A stretch of DNA of 64,000 bases from Sphagnum magellanicum. Taxonomy: Eukaryota; Streptophyta; Sphagnopsida; Sphagnales; Sphagnaceae. Below the pieces are notes generated by a model. It saw nothing but the letters and a program-made list of their open reading frames with translations. It was not told the origin of the DNA and searched no databases. Positions within the stretch are counted from its first letter, which is position 1. Each line of letters opens with the position of its first letter. The position numbers and the translations under genes were made by a program. Positions 37,530 through 49,160 of the stretch are shown in pieces. Location: the NCBI GenBank assembly GCA_021904315.1, contig CM038915.1:10168001-10232000 (forward strand), in the 5' to 3' direction.

Positions 37530-38645
37530 TATGTGCCATCTATCATGAAAAACTTACTCTCAATAGGGTTCATTGCAAACCAAAGATACTTGGTAGTGTT
37601 TAGTCAAAGGAAATGTTGGATTGTTCAAACTAACAATCCTCATGAAATTGTAGGCATTGGTATAAAAGATCAGAACAATTGTTTGTATTGTTTACAAACC
37701 ATAATCTTAAAAGAGACCAATAATCTAAAGAACTTAGATGACGTTGATTTATGGCATAAGCACATGGCTCATCTAAGCTATCAAAACTTATATTTTGTCA
37801 AAACAACAAAAGGTGAATGGAATGCCAATGTTGGATTAATACAACTAATCATATCAATGATGCTTAATTAAAAAAACACCATAGGGAACAATTTGTAAAG
37901 AAATTAGAGCACAAATCAAAAGAGCCTTTTAGATTGATTCACTATGGTCTATGTGGACCTATGCCCAAGGCATCACTAAATGGGTTTAATTACTTTCTTT
38001 TATTTGCTAATGACTTTAATAGAAAGTCATGGGTTTATTTTTTAAGGATTAAAGGTGTTGCATTCACGAAATTTAAGGCTTTCAAGGAAAAGGTTGAAGC
38101 TAAAACTAGATGCAAAATTTCAAATTAATTGCAGAGGAAAATTATTATTAAAATAATTTAACCAGTTTTGTGAAAATTGTGGGATTCATCAATAACTAAC
38201 ACAAGCATTGACACCCTAATAAAATGGAATGTCCAAAAGGAAAAAAAATGGACAATCGTGGAAAGGGCACAAAGTATGGGGTTGGAAAGTCAAATACCTA
38301 CATACTTGTGGACAAAAACAATAACACAATTATCTATTTGATTAACTAGAGTCCCATTTGAATGAATTCTAGAGCTATGCCTGGGGAGATTTTTTTAGGT
38401 GAAAAACTAGATGTTAGTCATTTGAGGATCTTTGATTGTGTAACATACATGCACGTATTGAAAAAAAAAACAGAACAAATTGGGATAAAAAACATTGAAG
38501 TGTTTGTTATTGGAATATGATGACTGAACAAAAGGATACTAGGTGTTTGACCCTTTGAAGAGAATGCGTTCACATTAGTATAAATATTCAATCCATGAAA
38601 ATTTCATAGGAGTGAACCATTGCACAAAAAGAAATCTTATTCTTT
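37530..38645 (+). pseudogene. copia integrase remnant
   Basis: The gag-pre-integrase motif LWHKHMAHLSYQNL lies at 37749-37790. An rve-type block (IHYGLCGPMPKASLNGFNYF, DFNRKSWVYF) runs from 37937, and a short QNG-like piece follows near 38215. SHLRIFDCV-like and FDPLKRM-like pieces near 38420-38570 belong to the C-terminal part. Many stops. Similarity ends near 38645, where foreign AT-rich DNA begins. Confidence 0.8.
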
Positions 38646-41600
38646 CCATGCCCACACATTGTGATTATTGTCTGATCTGATTACATCTCAATTACATTTG
38701 GTTATCTTAAGTTTATAAATGGCTTATTGCGCTAATTAATGGTCAATATTATTCATAGTCGTTACATTCACTATGTTGTTCACTTATGAATATAATTTGG
38801 ACTTTATTTTATTCTTTAATCATTTCAAATTATTGATGTGAAAATTGAAGTAGGTTTTAATTTTATTTACACAATGCATTATAATGGATTATTGATTTTT
38901 TTGACATTTTTTCAACTATCAATCAGGTACATGAATTGAACCATCAACTTTTAACATGTTGAAACCAATATTCATAAGTTGTATTTTATACTTACCATAA
39001 TTTATTAAAACACATGTAATAATTTTAGACCCCACATTTATATTGAAATGGTTTAGTGATTTTTTTCACATATTTTCAATTATCAACATGTGTATATGAA
39101 TTAAACCATTACTTTTATTATGTTAAAACCATTATTCACAAGTTGCATCTTGTACTTATTAAAATATATTGAAACACATGCAACTTAATGCTTTGCAATT
39201 ATATTTGAATGGTTTAGTGAATTTTTTCACATTTTTTAAACTATCAACATCTTTACATGAGTTGTTTCATCCATTTGGAACTTATTAAAACCATTATTCA
39301 AATGTTGCATATTGCACATATTAATATGAAACACACATGATAACTTATGTTTCACATTTATTCTTGAATATGTTAATGAATTTTTTCACTTCTTTCGAAT
39401 TATCAACAATATTTGCACATGAATTGAATAATTCATTTTGAATGTGTTAAATCCATTAGTCACAAATTGCATCTTACACTCACCACAAATTTTTGAAACG
39501 AATATATAAAAATTAAATTAGTCTCACATTTATATTTGAATGGGTTAATGATTAAGTCAAATGTTCATGCATGCCAAGTCTAGGATGCATGTAGACCTTT
39601 AAATTATATTTTTTTCATATATTAAATTCTTGTACATTTCTGTAAATTATAATGTATGATTTTCCTTAAATGTTTTAGGCATCATGAACAAGTTTTTTAT
39701 TGCAAATGTTCATGATGCCACACAAAAAACCCCCAAAAATAATCCCTCATATTTCCCCCATTTCTCCACTCTTGGTGTATGAAGAAAATAATACATGTTA
39801 ATAAAAGTGATTAATTTTCATTTTTTAGTCTTCTTATAATAATAATAATAAATATTATTTATCAATATTTTCTACTTTTTATTTTTATTTGAACACGATT
39901 TATCAAAACTTTAAAGCTTGTTATGTTACAAATGTATGTTTAAATATTTAAATGTGAACTTAAATTTTTTAATTTTTAATAAATTAAAAAATGAATTATA
40001 AATTTTGATAACAATAATTACATCAATGAATTTTTTTATCTCTTTACTTTTAAAAATTTGTGGTGTTATTCAAAATCATTTAAAAGAAGGTGTTTTGGTT
40101 ATAGACCATGTATATGAAGGTATAAATTTGTTAAAATACTTTTATATTTGGCTACATGTCTTCAAACCCATTGTAGAATTATCTCATTAAAAAAAAATTA
40201 ATGAATTTTTTTGGTTTTTTCATTAAAAAATCATTTGTTGATGTTGATTGCCCTTTTTTATGTTTGCAAAATTGTGGAAAGTCACCACCAAAAAAAATAT
40301 TCAGTTACATTTTTAATATTTATTTTAATGTTTTCAAAAAAATTGGATAAAGTTTATAGCAATTTCAAAGATTGAGCTTAAATTTTTAAAAAATAAATTT
40401 GATGTTGAAATTGTTTATGTGTTTAATGTTGGAATTATTCGAATTTATTTTAAAATTTTATTCATTAGGAATAACCTTTTTTCTTCAAATTAAATGTGAT
40501 TTCAAAATTTTGGCAAGTTTTTTGTCGTTTACATTTTCCTTTGAATTTGCACTTTTTTTAACATTTTTTTCCCAACAAGAATTGCCAAGTTAAGAAAATT
40601 TGAAAAAAAGAAAAACATGTTGGTTGGGGATGGGGGTTTAATCCAACTATTTAATGCCAAAATTTCACCAAATTATGTTACTTTTATGTTTCCAAAGGAA
40701 ACGAAGGTAAAATATATTCATATATCATAAAAAAGTAATAATATTTTGTGATTTATTTTCAAATTGTATAACTAACCATCTGTATTAGTGTATGATTCAT
40801 GTTGTTAAGCAAATATGGTATTGAAAATTAAATGGCTATATTCATTACTTAATTATTTTTTCTTTTTGTGGCCATTTTTGGCAATATATAAGGGTAACAA
40901 CATCACTAAAAGACTTTTTTTGAAAGAAAAAAAATCAAAATTTGTCAAATTAAATTTTTTATATTGTCAATGCTTTACATAAATTATAGGAGGTAGCCAT
41001 AATATTAAAGGATTTAAACAAGTTTCTAACTTTGCAACTTGTTTATAACCAACTATGTTTAAATCTTTTTATGGATGATTGCCATTTTAACAACATCACA
41101 AAAATAAATACTTTATTTTAAACATAATCATATTGGGGAAAATAAAAACTTGAAATTCTTCAAAAAATGGACATATTTTATATTTAAAAAATAACGTTGT
41201 TAAAGACTTAATGAATGCATTCTTGAATTCAAATTTAATTCACAAAGGTTATATGTCAATTTAAATAAAAAATGTTTGTAAATTTATTCATGACATGATA
41301 TTTTAGGTGTTTTTTTTAACATTTTATATTATATATTTTAAAATGATAATAATTGTGTTGAATACATTGTTGAATAAACTTCAAGATCATGTTTTCATTT
41401 GTAGCATTTGAATAAAATTTGACAAAGAAAATGTATGTTAAAATTTGAATTTCCTAAACAATTCCATGCCAAATATAATAAACTTAATTTCTTACTCTTG
41501 ATTAATAAAGTCTTGAAATGGTTTGTTGGTTAAAACCTTGGTGTGCATCCACGAGGTCTTGGGTTCAAACCTTAATGAATGCAAACATTGATGTATTTTG

Positions 41601-42050
41601 AATAAATGCAATAAAGGAACATGTACATGGTTAATGATGTCAAAATTACTTTTTGACAAAACTGGAAAAAAAATTAAAATTAATTTTTTTTTCACAACAT
41701 GTAATTTTGTCACAATGTGTCATGAAAAAATACAATATATGACACCATGATTTGAAAGAAAAACCTAGATAAACAAGAAAAATCAATTTTTTTGAAAAAA
41801 AGTTGAATGATGATGTGGTGTTTTATGCCATGTCATATTAATTTAGGACCTCATATATCCATGTCATACTTTAAAATAAAAAATTATGTAATGCAACATG
41901 TGAGTATCCAAAATGATTAAAAAATATTTCACTATAAATGTTCTAATGCACTGATCTTTTTTACCAAAACCATACAAGTTGCATTTTAGTCAATTTTGAC
42001 CAATTTCATTAAAAATTTTGCGAATTTGGGTAGTGGAAAAGGACAAGATT
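38646..42050. other. ~3.4-kb foreign AT-rich segment nested in the copia pol gene
   Basis: Copia similarity stops near 38645 and resumes near 42060, exactly where integrase should pass into reverse transcriptase. The segment has no coding motifs. It includes the satellite-like array at 38820-39560 and a weak copy of repeat family 3 at 41045-41102. I cannot find its termini, so an inserted element and recombination are both possible. Confidence 0.6.
38820..39560. repeat. Satellite-like tandem array, ~164-bp monomer, 4-5 copies
   Basis: Landmarks recur in order: 'cacatttatatt', 'gaatggtttagtgatttt', 'tcacatttttt', 'aactatcaacat', 'acatgaattgaa', 'ttaaaaccattattcacaag', 'ttgcatcttgtactta', 'gaaacacatg'. 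Anchor positions 38887, 39051, 39212, 39372 and 39544 give spacings of 164, 161, 160 and 172 bp. The monomers are clearly diverged. Confidence 0.8.
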
Positions 42051-42059
42051 TTTTTTTTG

Positions 42060-43840
42060 GTTGGCAAGTGCCCAAGGAGTTTGTTTCAATGTTTTCATTT
42101 TCTAGCTTGAACGTTGATGAAGGAGATATGTATGAACAAGATGATCACAACCAACATGATCATCAAGTGAAGAAAATCAATGGAGGCTCTTCAATTGTTG
42201 GAGATGATCAATTCATGGGACCAAGTAGTGTGGAGGAAAAAATCAATGACAAGCTAAAACAATCTACCAACAAAATCCAATTTAAGACAAATAAGAGAAC
42301 CAAATGAAGATGAACTTGGTTTAGAATAGAATATGGAATCATAAGAAGAAAGGTTATTCGATAACAATCAAAGAAGTCATTATCCACAACATGAAAGGAG
42401 ACCTTTAATAAGGTTGAAGGATCATCTTATTTTTCCTACCACAAGACCATCTGATGTCAAAAAATCATTTAGTGTATTAGAAGCATTACATCATAGGGCA
42501 TGGAAAAGATGCCATGGAAGAAAAAATGGACTCTATATGTGAAAACAAGACATGGATACTTGTTGATTTACTTAGGGAAAAGTTTCCAATCATAGTAAGA
42601 TGGGTTTTCAAGACCAAAATTGGAAACATCAGAAAGGTTGATAGGTTGAAAGCTAGGTTGGTTGTCAAGGGTTGTGAATAGAGACTAGACATAAACTTTG
42701 ATGGAAAATTTGTTCTTGTAGTGAAGTGGATAACAATATGTATAGTGACAACACTTACAACCCAAAAAAAATGGAGAGTGAAACACTTAGATGTTAAAAC
42801 TATTTACATTGTTTGAAGCAAGCTCCATGCACTTGGTATAGCCAAATCAATAGTTATCTTTTGAGTGAAAGATTAAATAAGAGCAAGGAAGATTCCAACA
42901 TGTACTATTTCATTAGAAATGGAAAATATGTCATCACATTACTCTATGTTGATGACTTATTTGTTACTGTTGATGATCAAGATTAGATTAATGAAGTGGA
43001 AAAGGAGCTGAAGCAAGCTTTCTAAATGACTAACCTAGGAGATGTAAAGTTGTACTTAGGAACAAAGTTTGCTTATGAAGAGAAGGAATTTTTGTTTTTC
43101 AACATAAATACATTCAACACTTGTTGGAACATTTTAGGATGACATATTGTTGCACAGGTGAAGTGCCAATGCATGAAGGCACAAAATTGTGCATGACATG
43201 AAAACAATAGAAACCAATGAATATGAGTATAAGTCATTAGTAGGGAGCTTACTATATCTCGCCCATTTTTGCCTAGACATTAGTTTTGTTGTTGAGTGTG
43301 TAAATATGTTCATAACTAATCCATAAGCAAGTCATATGGATGTAGTTTGAAATATCTTGAAATATTTGAAGCCCACATCAATTCATGGGATTTATTCAAG
43401 TTTGGAAATACCCAGCCACTAACTCGATACGTTGATGTTGATTGGGGAAGAGATGCTGACACATGATGATCAACAACATGAATGATCTTTACGCTATGAG
43501 GCTACCCAATAAATTGGATGAACAATCTTCAAACTATTGTTGCTTTTTCGACTACAAAGGCTGAATATCGCACTTTGTTAGAAGGTGCTAAAAAAATAAT
43601 ATAGTTGAGAAGGCTATCTATTGAAGTCCAAAGTGGCGATGATGCATGCACCAAATTATACATAGACAATCAAAGTAGTATGAAGCTAGTAGAAAACTTA
43701 GCTTTACATGCCATAACTAAATATATAGAAATATCTCATCACTATATTAGAGAAAAGGTACAACATGATATTGTGAAAATTTTTACACTCCCATGCATGA
43801 GCAAATAGTTGATTTGTTAACTGAACTTCTAAGTAAAATT
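42060..43840 (+). pseudogene. copia reverse transcriptase and RNase H remnant
   Basis: An acidic linker (41996-42307) precedes an RVT_2 block (ENKTWILVDL, WVFKTKIGN, VDRLKARLVVKG; 42540-42676). The catalytic YVDD is at 42945-42956. RNase H pieces follow: RYVDVDWGRDADT near 43420, AFSTTKAEYRTLLEGAKK near 43545, and LYIDNQSSMKL with ISHHYIREKV at 43655-43760. Stops and frameshifts lie between all blocks. Confidence 0.85.
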
Positions 43841-44054
43841 CATTTTAATTTTTTTTGAAAAGCTGTTAGTATTATAAAAGGTGGTTAATTATAGAGATAG
43901 AGGAAGAATACTCTTATAAACATTATTAGAGAACACATGGTTGACTTGGGTAGACTAATGATAGTAGTGGAATTTATTTAAAAAATTATTATTTTAATTC
44001 ATGGTCAGGAGGTGTAGTCAAATCATAAATAAAGGAGTCAAGTGTGAGAAGAGG

Positions 44055-44309
44055 TGTTCAACATACACATTTGACGATTAATGATGTCGTAAAAACTTAT
44101 GTGAGCACCGGTAGATCAATTCATACTAACCAAAATTACAAGATGATTTACAATTAATTCAAAGTTTTAAAAAAATGGTTTAGAATTTTAATTAACACTA
44201 ACTGTAATAATGTAAGTTACATAAACAAATAAATAAATAAATAAGTAAATAAATATTGATGTGTGTACTTGATTTAATTATGAGTAAAATATTATGATAA
44301 TTCAATAAA
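44055..44309 (+). repeat. 3' LTR of the copia element
   Basis: Starts TGTTCAACATACACAT right after the purine tract. It is homologous to 35720-35934 with small insertions, including an (AAAT)n run at 44223-44247 absent from the 5' LTR. It ends where the GACAT duplication begins. Confidence 0.8.
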
Positions 44310-44314
44310 GACAT

Positions 44315-45180
44315 GGTCAAAATTTCTTAGTTGTAGAAGATGGCACCTTTTAACATAAGATTTCTAAAAAAAATTAGAATGTTATAAGATGGTACATTAT
44401 ATATATAGGGATTAAATGATTTTCATTCAAATTTATTGTGTTAAGAAAGATCATGAAACACAAACGCCATCAAACCTTCCTCTACAGATTTTATCTAAAA
44501 TTTTATTTTTAAAATGCAAGATTAAATAGTAAAATCTTTTAATAGCTCTAATTTTGAACGTTCCCTACCCTCAAAACCTACACAAGGGTCATTATAACAA
44601 GTACCTCAAATTTGAAAAAAAAAAATTGATAGATTTTGAAAATAATCATGAATGGAAAATCAAATCTTTCTAACTTTTAAAAAAAAAAGTCCGAAGCCCT
44701 CCAAACAACCAACATACAAGTTTCTCAAGTTTTTCATGTTTGAGAAACCCAAAAAAAATAAAAATGATATGCTTTCCATAAATATTACTCAAGAAAAGTA
44801 AAACCCTAAAACAATCAATAAATTTCCTAGAGTATTTTGAAAGGCACATTATACACATCAATAATGCTTCCTCACAAATAAAAGGCAATCTTCTTAGCAT
44901 GGGAAAGCAATTGGAAACCCTAAATGTATTAGGACCTTGTATACATGAATATGCCTCCTAGAAAAGAGGAGGGACATGTAATGGAATCTCTTAAGCACTC
45001 TTAAGGTGCCTCCCCAATTTTATTAAAAAAAAAAAAAAAACCCATATTACCTTGGTAGTTTTGGCAGTAATTTATATTATTTAATTTTTTTTGAAAAATC
45101 ATATAAAAAAATCCTATATATATAATTATTTAAAAAAGAAAAAATGTTGTGAAGGAAATTTAGAGAATATTGAACGAATA
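44315..45180. other. AT-rich intergenic DNA, no gene seen
   Basis: Short AT-driven open frames only. An A-run of ~17 occurs near 45025. Nothing is recognisable until the family-4 repeat and the CKB promoter region. Confidence 0.6.
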
Positions 45181-45203
45181 TGTGCTTTTTTTTCGACGTG
45201 GAA

Positions 45204-45258
45204 TCTTCAAATTTAATTAATTATCGGACTGACACGTGTTGAAGCTGCGCTTGAAGTA
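45204..45258. repeat. Dispersed repeat family 4, copy 2
   Basis: Contains 'cttcaaatttaattaattat', then 'gactgacacgtgttgaagctg', matching 11694-11740 and 51824-51880. It includes a CACGTG palindrome (G-box core) at 45233-45238 and, like copy 1, lies a few hundred bases upstream of a gene. Confidence 0.5.
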
Positions 45259-45713
45259 AGTAAGGGTCTTAGGTCTGTTTGGATGGATGTGCGTGTGTAC
45301 GGATGAGAACATACTAGCTAATAATTAGCGTTTTGTTGTGGGTGTCGTCTGTAGGGAAGGGATGAATGTATTTGTTACGGAATTTATCATTCGTTACGGG
45401 ATTCTCCTCCCCTCCCCCCTATTCCCTGTCTCTTTCCCACTCCTCTTCGTTCTCGTTTGCCATCTCCTCTGCCCGGGGCGCGGAGGAAGAGGACGAAGCA
45501 CAACTCCGGTCTGTTGCTGTCGCTGCTCTCTCCTCTGTTCACGCGATGATTCTTCTGTTCTCGTGGCTGGCAGTAGACCCGATACTCGGATGTGGTGAAT
45601 CATCTCGCATTTCTTTTCGGTTTGCTTCCTCTTTGTTTGGAGGAGTGAGAGGAGGAAGAGGAGGCGGAGGAGGAGGAGGAGGAGGAGGAGGAGAACTGAC
45701 ATGGTAAGTGAGA

Positions 45714-45723
45714 TTAGGGTTTT
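45714..45723 (-). promoter_or_regulatory. Telo-box-like motif upstream of CKB
   Basis: The minus strand reads AAAACCCTAA, ~140 bp upstream of the CKB start. The same class of motif occurs near the other three genes. Confidence 0.45.
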
Positions 45724-45784
45724 GGAGCAGGCGAAGGGGTTGGTGGTTTTGGTGGAGGGGAAAAGAAGAGGAGCTGAAGTTCTG

Positions 45785-45796
45785 ATGTACATGTAG
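45785..45796 (+). promoter_or_regulatory. Three-codon upstream ORF (Met-Tyr-Met-stop)
   Basis: ATG TAC ATG TAG lies 65 nt before the CKB start codon in the apparent leader and in a different frame. It holds two start codons in four triplets. If the mRNA begins upstream of it, it could dampen or gate translation. The transcription start is not known. Confidence 0.5.
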
Positions 45797-45860
45797 AAGA
45801 GAAGGCTTGTTGGAAGAGTTTATAGTGGATTCTTTGGTTGTGCAAAGTGCTGAGAGGGAT

Positions 45861-48534
45861 ATGTCCAAGGAGCGGAGCTCTGCTTTGGGAACGGAGGGAC
45901 GAGGAGGGAGTAACGCAAAAGGACGGGATGGAGCAGCAGCTTTGTTTCGGGATGGCTCAGAGAATAATAATAATAATACTAGTAGTAAAAAGCGCTTGGA
46001 GGATGTTGTGGAGAAATCGTCGCCTTCGACTTCCAGAGGAGGGATTGGGAGAGAGAAGGAGCGCTTAGCTCCCTCCACATCTGCCCCTGGCCGTCGGTTG
46101 CAACCGGCAATTGATGGCAGAACCACGCAGGATAAGAACAGGTACCAGGCTGAAGGTGCGATTCTTCTCTGCTTTGTCTCAGTTCTTCATCAAATAGGAT
46201 GTCCAGCATGATTTGCTAAGTTTTTCTTCTGTTGCCTGAAGATAGCTTGCCTCGTCTGAATTTTTCCTATGGTGTACAACTGAGGCATTTGCATTAGCTT
46301 AAGACTTCTGATGTAGCAAAGAATGTGCCACCCTATCTTCTGTCATCTATTGAAGTTGTGGTAGCAAGAGTAGGACATTGCTTTTGAAAGTTTGAGGACT
46401 TGAACCATGGGGTTTTAGATGGAGCAAGTGGGTTACATTCTGACAGCAGCAGCTTGATCTGATAAAGTTGTTGCCTGCAACATCTTTCTCGCTTGTACTA
46501 TCATCCAGGGATTGCTAGGTGAAATTTTTTGGAGTGACTATGGAAAGTGTGTTCTTTCTTCTTGCTAGACTTGAAGGATGACTTGAAAGATGAAAGTGTT
46601 TTCTTGGGAACCTGCAGCAAATGCATCTCAGATATGCAACCTGAGAGTCTGTGGATGGGGTTGCTGCTAGAAGTTTACAGCTTAGACTTTGAAGTTGTGT
46701 GCTTGATCAACCATCTTCTTTTGTTAATGGAGTTGGGTGACTTTCAGTTTATATCATGTAGTTTGGAACCTGACACTGAACCCTCCCTCATTATGCACAG
46801 AAATCTCTTGTTCTGAACAAGTGCCATGTATGTTCTTTTGTGATGGTGGATACAGAGGAGTCTAACACAGATACTGAGGAGTCAGATGTGAGTGGATCTG
46901 ATGGGGAGGACACATCATGGATTTCCTGGTTCTGTGGCTTGAGAGGCAATGAGTTCTTCTGTGAGGTTGATGATGAGTACATTCAAGATGAGTTCAATCT
47001 CAGTGGCCTCAGTAGCCAAGTGCCATATTATGACTATGCGCTTGATCTCATTCTGGATGTTGAGTCCCCTAATGGTATGTGTGCCTTTTATGTTTGTGGG
47101 AAATGTGAAAATAGAGTGAAATCATCAAGGGGCAATTGTGACCAGGAACTTATGGACCTGTATGTGCGGGCAAAAGGGAGTGTCAGCCATGTGTAGGTCA
47201 CAAGATTAAGATTTGAGGAGACTTGGTGTTTAGCTCTCGCTTGATAGCATGTTGTGCTCATTAGATGCATTCCACAAGGATACAGAGGAGTTTTGTATCT
47301 GGCAGGAGAACTGTATCTGCCTTCTGGTATGTGGAGTGGCTCTGGCTCTCTTTCAATGCTTCAGGGCTGGAGTGGGCAGACAACTAGCTGCCAAATCTGT
47401 AACATATATCTAAGGTCATAGATGCATTTTTCCTGCTGCCCTTTATCATCTGTATGTGTGAGCAGTGGAAGAGGTATGCACTGTTTCACTTCTGTTATGC
47501 TTCCATTGGAGACATTCAAGGTATACCTATGTGTCCAAGCATGATCTGCAGCACAAGGCTATGTAACCATATTGGTAGAGCTGTCCTGCCTATGGTAACT
47601 GTTGAAACGGTTTGTGTTTGAAAAGGTGTGAACTCTTCTAATTATTTTGGTGTGGCTGCAGACAACATGTTGACAGAGGAGCAAAATGAAATTGTAGAGT
47701 CTGCTGCTGAGATGTTATATGGACTGATTCATGTGCGATACATTTTGACTAGCAAGGGGTTGAGTGCAATGGTATGCCTCATAACTGCAGTTTGTATGTT
47801 GATTTCCTTTCAATAGAGCAGTATGGATGTTGACAGAAAAGGGGAAACCCTGGTTCTGAATTATGCTCATAACAGGGTTCCACAGGCACTGACTTATCCC
47901 CTCATGATGTTGTGTTGGTTTGCAGCTAGAAAAATGCAAGAATGTTGACTTTGGCAGGTGCCCAAGAGTATACTGCTCAGGCCAGTCATGTCTGCCAATG
48001 GGCCAATCAGATGTCCCTCGGACAAGTACTGTTAAGATTTACTGCCCCAAGTGTGAAGACATTTACTATCCCAGGTCAAAGTACCAGGGCAGTATCCTTT
48101 CCAAATGTCATATAGCTAGGGTGCCTATGTCTTCTATTCATAGAAGCTGGGTTTTGTGTAGTGTTATATGTGTCACTTGATAGTTTTGTGTTCGAGAGGC
48201 TTAAATTTTCTCTCTGCATAGTCACAGGTTGTACTCTCCTCCCTGAATAGTGCAGAGTTCTGACCTTCCATGTTAACATGCCAGATTTATTATGGATGAT
48301 AAGAGGAAATCTTTAGACTATTCCTATGTTGGGCCACTAGAAACTGAGCAAAGTAGTTGCAGTTGTGTCTTTGTTATGTTCCTTGACTCAGATGCAGATA
48401 TTGATGGAGCTTACTTTGGGACAACATTTCCTCATCTCTTTCTGATGACTTATCCTTATATAAAACCAGCGAAGCCAACTCAAAGCTACGTCCCTAGGAT
48501 TTTTGGGTTCAAAATCCACAAAAGTGCCCAGTAG
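45861..48534 (+). CDS. CKB: Casein kinase 2 regulatory subunit beta, 5 exons, 308 aa
   Basis: The beta subunit forms the dimer that joins two catalytic CK2-alpha subunits and steers substrate choice, in nucleus and cytoplasm. Exons: 45861-46155, 46856-47074, 47662-47771, 47926-48091, 48398-48534 (TAG). Phases 1, 1, 0 and 1 join into 308 codons. Residues 1-98 form the Ser/Arg/Asn-rich, low-complexity N-terminal extension typical of plant beta subunits. An acidic stretch ([20 protein letters not shown]) starts at ~103. The core has [20 protein letters not shown] and [11 protein letters not shown]. The zinc site is Cys220, Cys225, Cys248 and Cys251 (CPRVYC...CPKC) with the family's spacing. The end is [10 protein letters not shown]. 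The first intron's acceptor (46855) was chosen on phase. An alternative AG at 46800 reads open into the exon but does not match the phase of either exon 1 donor. Confidence 0.95.
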
Positions 48535-49160
48535 TTTTGATTGATGTAGGCCCAAGAAGGCACAAATGATCACATTTGCATTTGATCTTTTTGCCTTTCC
48601 TGTTGCTGCTGCAAATGTAGTTATAGTCCTGCACACATCAGTTGCAGTAATTGATTGGTAATGGTTTGCACAGCTGCAAGTACTGCATAAACCAACGTCA
48701 AGAGCTTGAGCAGCCCTCCTGTTGGTTTCTTTGCACTCGAGAAGTTAGAGAGGATTTAGTCAATGCCTGAACTGTGCTGGTTTGAGATGATGTGTAAGTA
48801 TGTAATGCAGTCGTTAGTATTATTTTTTTTCCTCATTACTCTCTGTCTCTCTACACTCACACACACAGCCTCTAGAGTTAAACCACTGCACTTCCTACAC
48901 AGCACTGTGTGCAGGCCATTATTTTGTGCTGGTAGAGATGTCCAGACTCTTGACCTACATTGATGTAAACAGCCTAAGAGAATGCAACGTCATTGTTTGT
49001 GCTAATGCAACAGAAGGTGGATACCTTCCAGTGATGTCAGACATTGTTCAAACAAATTTTGAGATCTCTTTCATTCTTTGCAGCATTGGAGGGGATGTTA
49101 TCCATATTCTCAGGAGTGTCATATGGAGAGCAAAAGCTGCCACTGCTGCTAAATAAGGTA
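48535..49160 (+). other. Probable 3' UTR of CKB
   Basis: Gene-like composition continues past the stop codon to about 49160, then AT content rises. A 76-codon open frame here (48926-49156) has no recognisable motif and is best read as UTR. Confidence 0.4.

Larger units (their letters stand above)
35720..44309 (+). mobile_element. Ty1/copia LTR retrotransposon, decayed, interrupted by ~3.4 kb of foreign DNA
   Basis: The 5' LTR (~35720-35934) and 3' LTR (~44055-44309) both begin TGTT(G/C)AACATACACA and share 'gatgatttacaatt', 'aacactaactgtaat'-like blocks and 'ttgatgtgtgtacttgatt'. GACAT flanks both sides (35715-35719 and 44310-44314), a 5-bp target duplication. The initiator-Met tRNA primer site resembles TGGTATTATAACATGG at 35935. 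A purine tract (GAGAAGAGG) precedes the 3' LTR. Gag, zinc knuckle, integrase, RT and RNase H fragments appear in copia order (integrase before RT). Many stops and frameshifts show that it is long dead. Confidence 0.9.
45261..45860 (+). promoter_or_regulatory. Promoter and 5' leader region of the CK2-beta gene
   Basis: A GC-rich region with a pyrimidine tract (45410-45470), a (GGA)n run (45660-45694), a telo-box-type TTAGGGTTTT (45714-45723) and a strong splice-donor-like ATG|GTAAGTGAG at 45701-45712, which could mark a 5'-UTR intron. A three-codon upstream ORF lies at 45785-45796. The first ATG in the protein's frame after the stop at 45783 is 45861. Confidence 0.55.

Noticed and set aside
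38820..39560. CRISPR-like array
   Set aside because: The repeats are ~164-bp contiguous diverged monomers without constant short repeats or unique spacers, in a plant nuclear context.
41996..42307. 103-codon acidic frame as a separate gene
   Set aside because: It sits between the integrase and RT pieces of the copia element and fits the variable linker of its pol gene.
45539..46126. 195-codon minus-strand frame with a poly-proline run
   Set aside because: It is antisense to CKB exon 1 and leader. The proline run is the complement of the GGA repeat.
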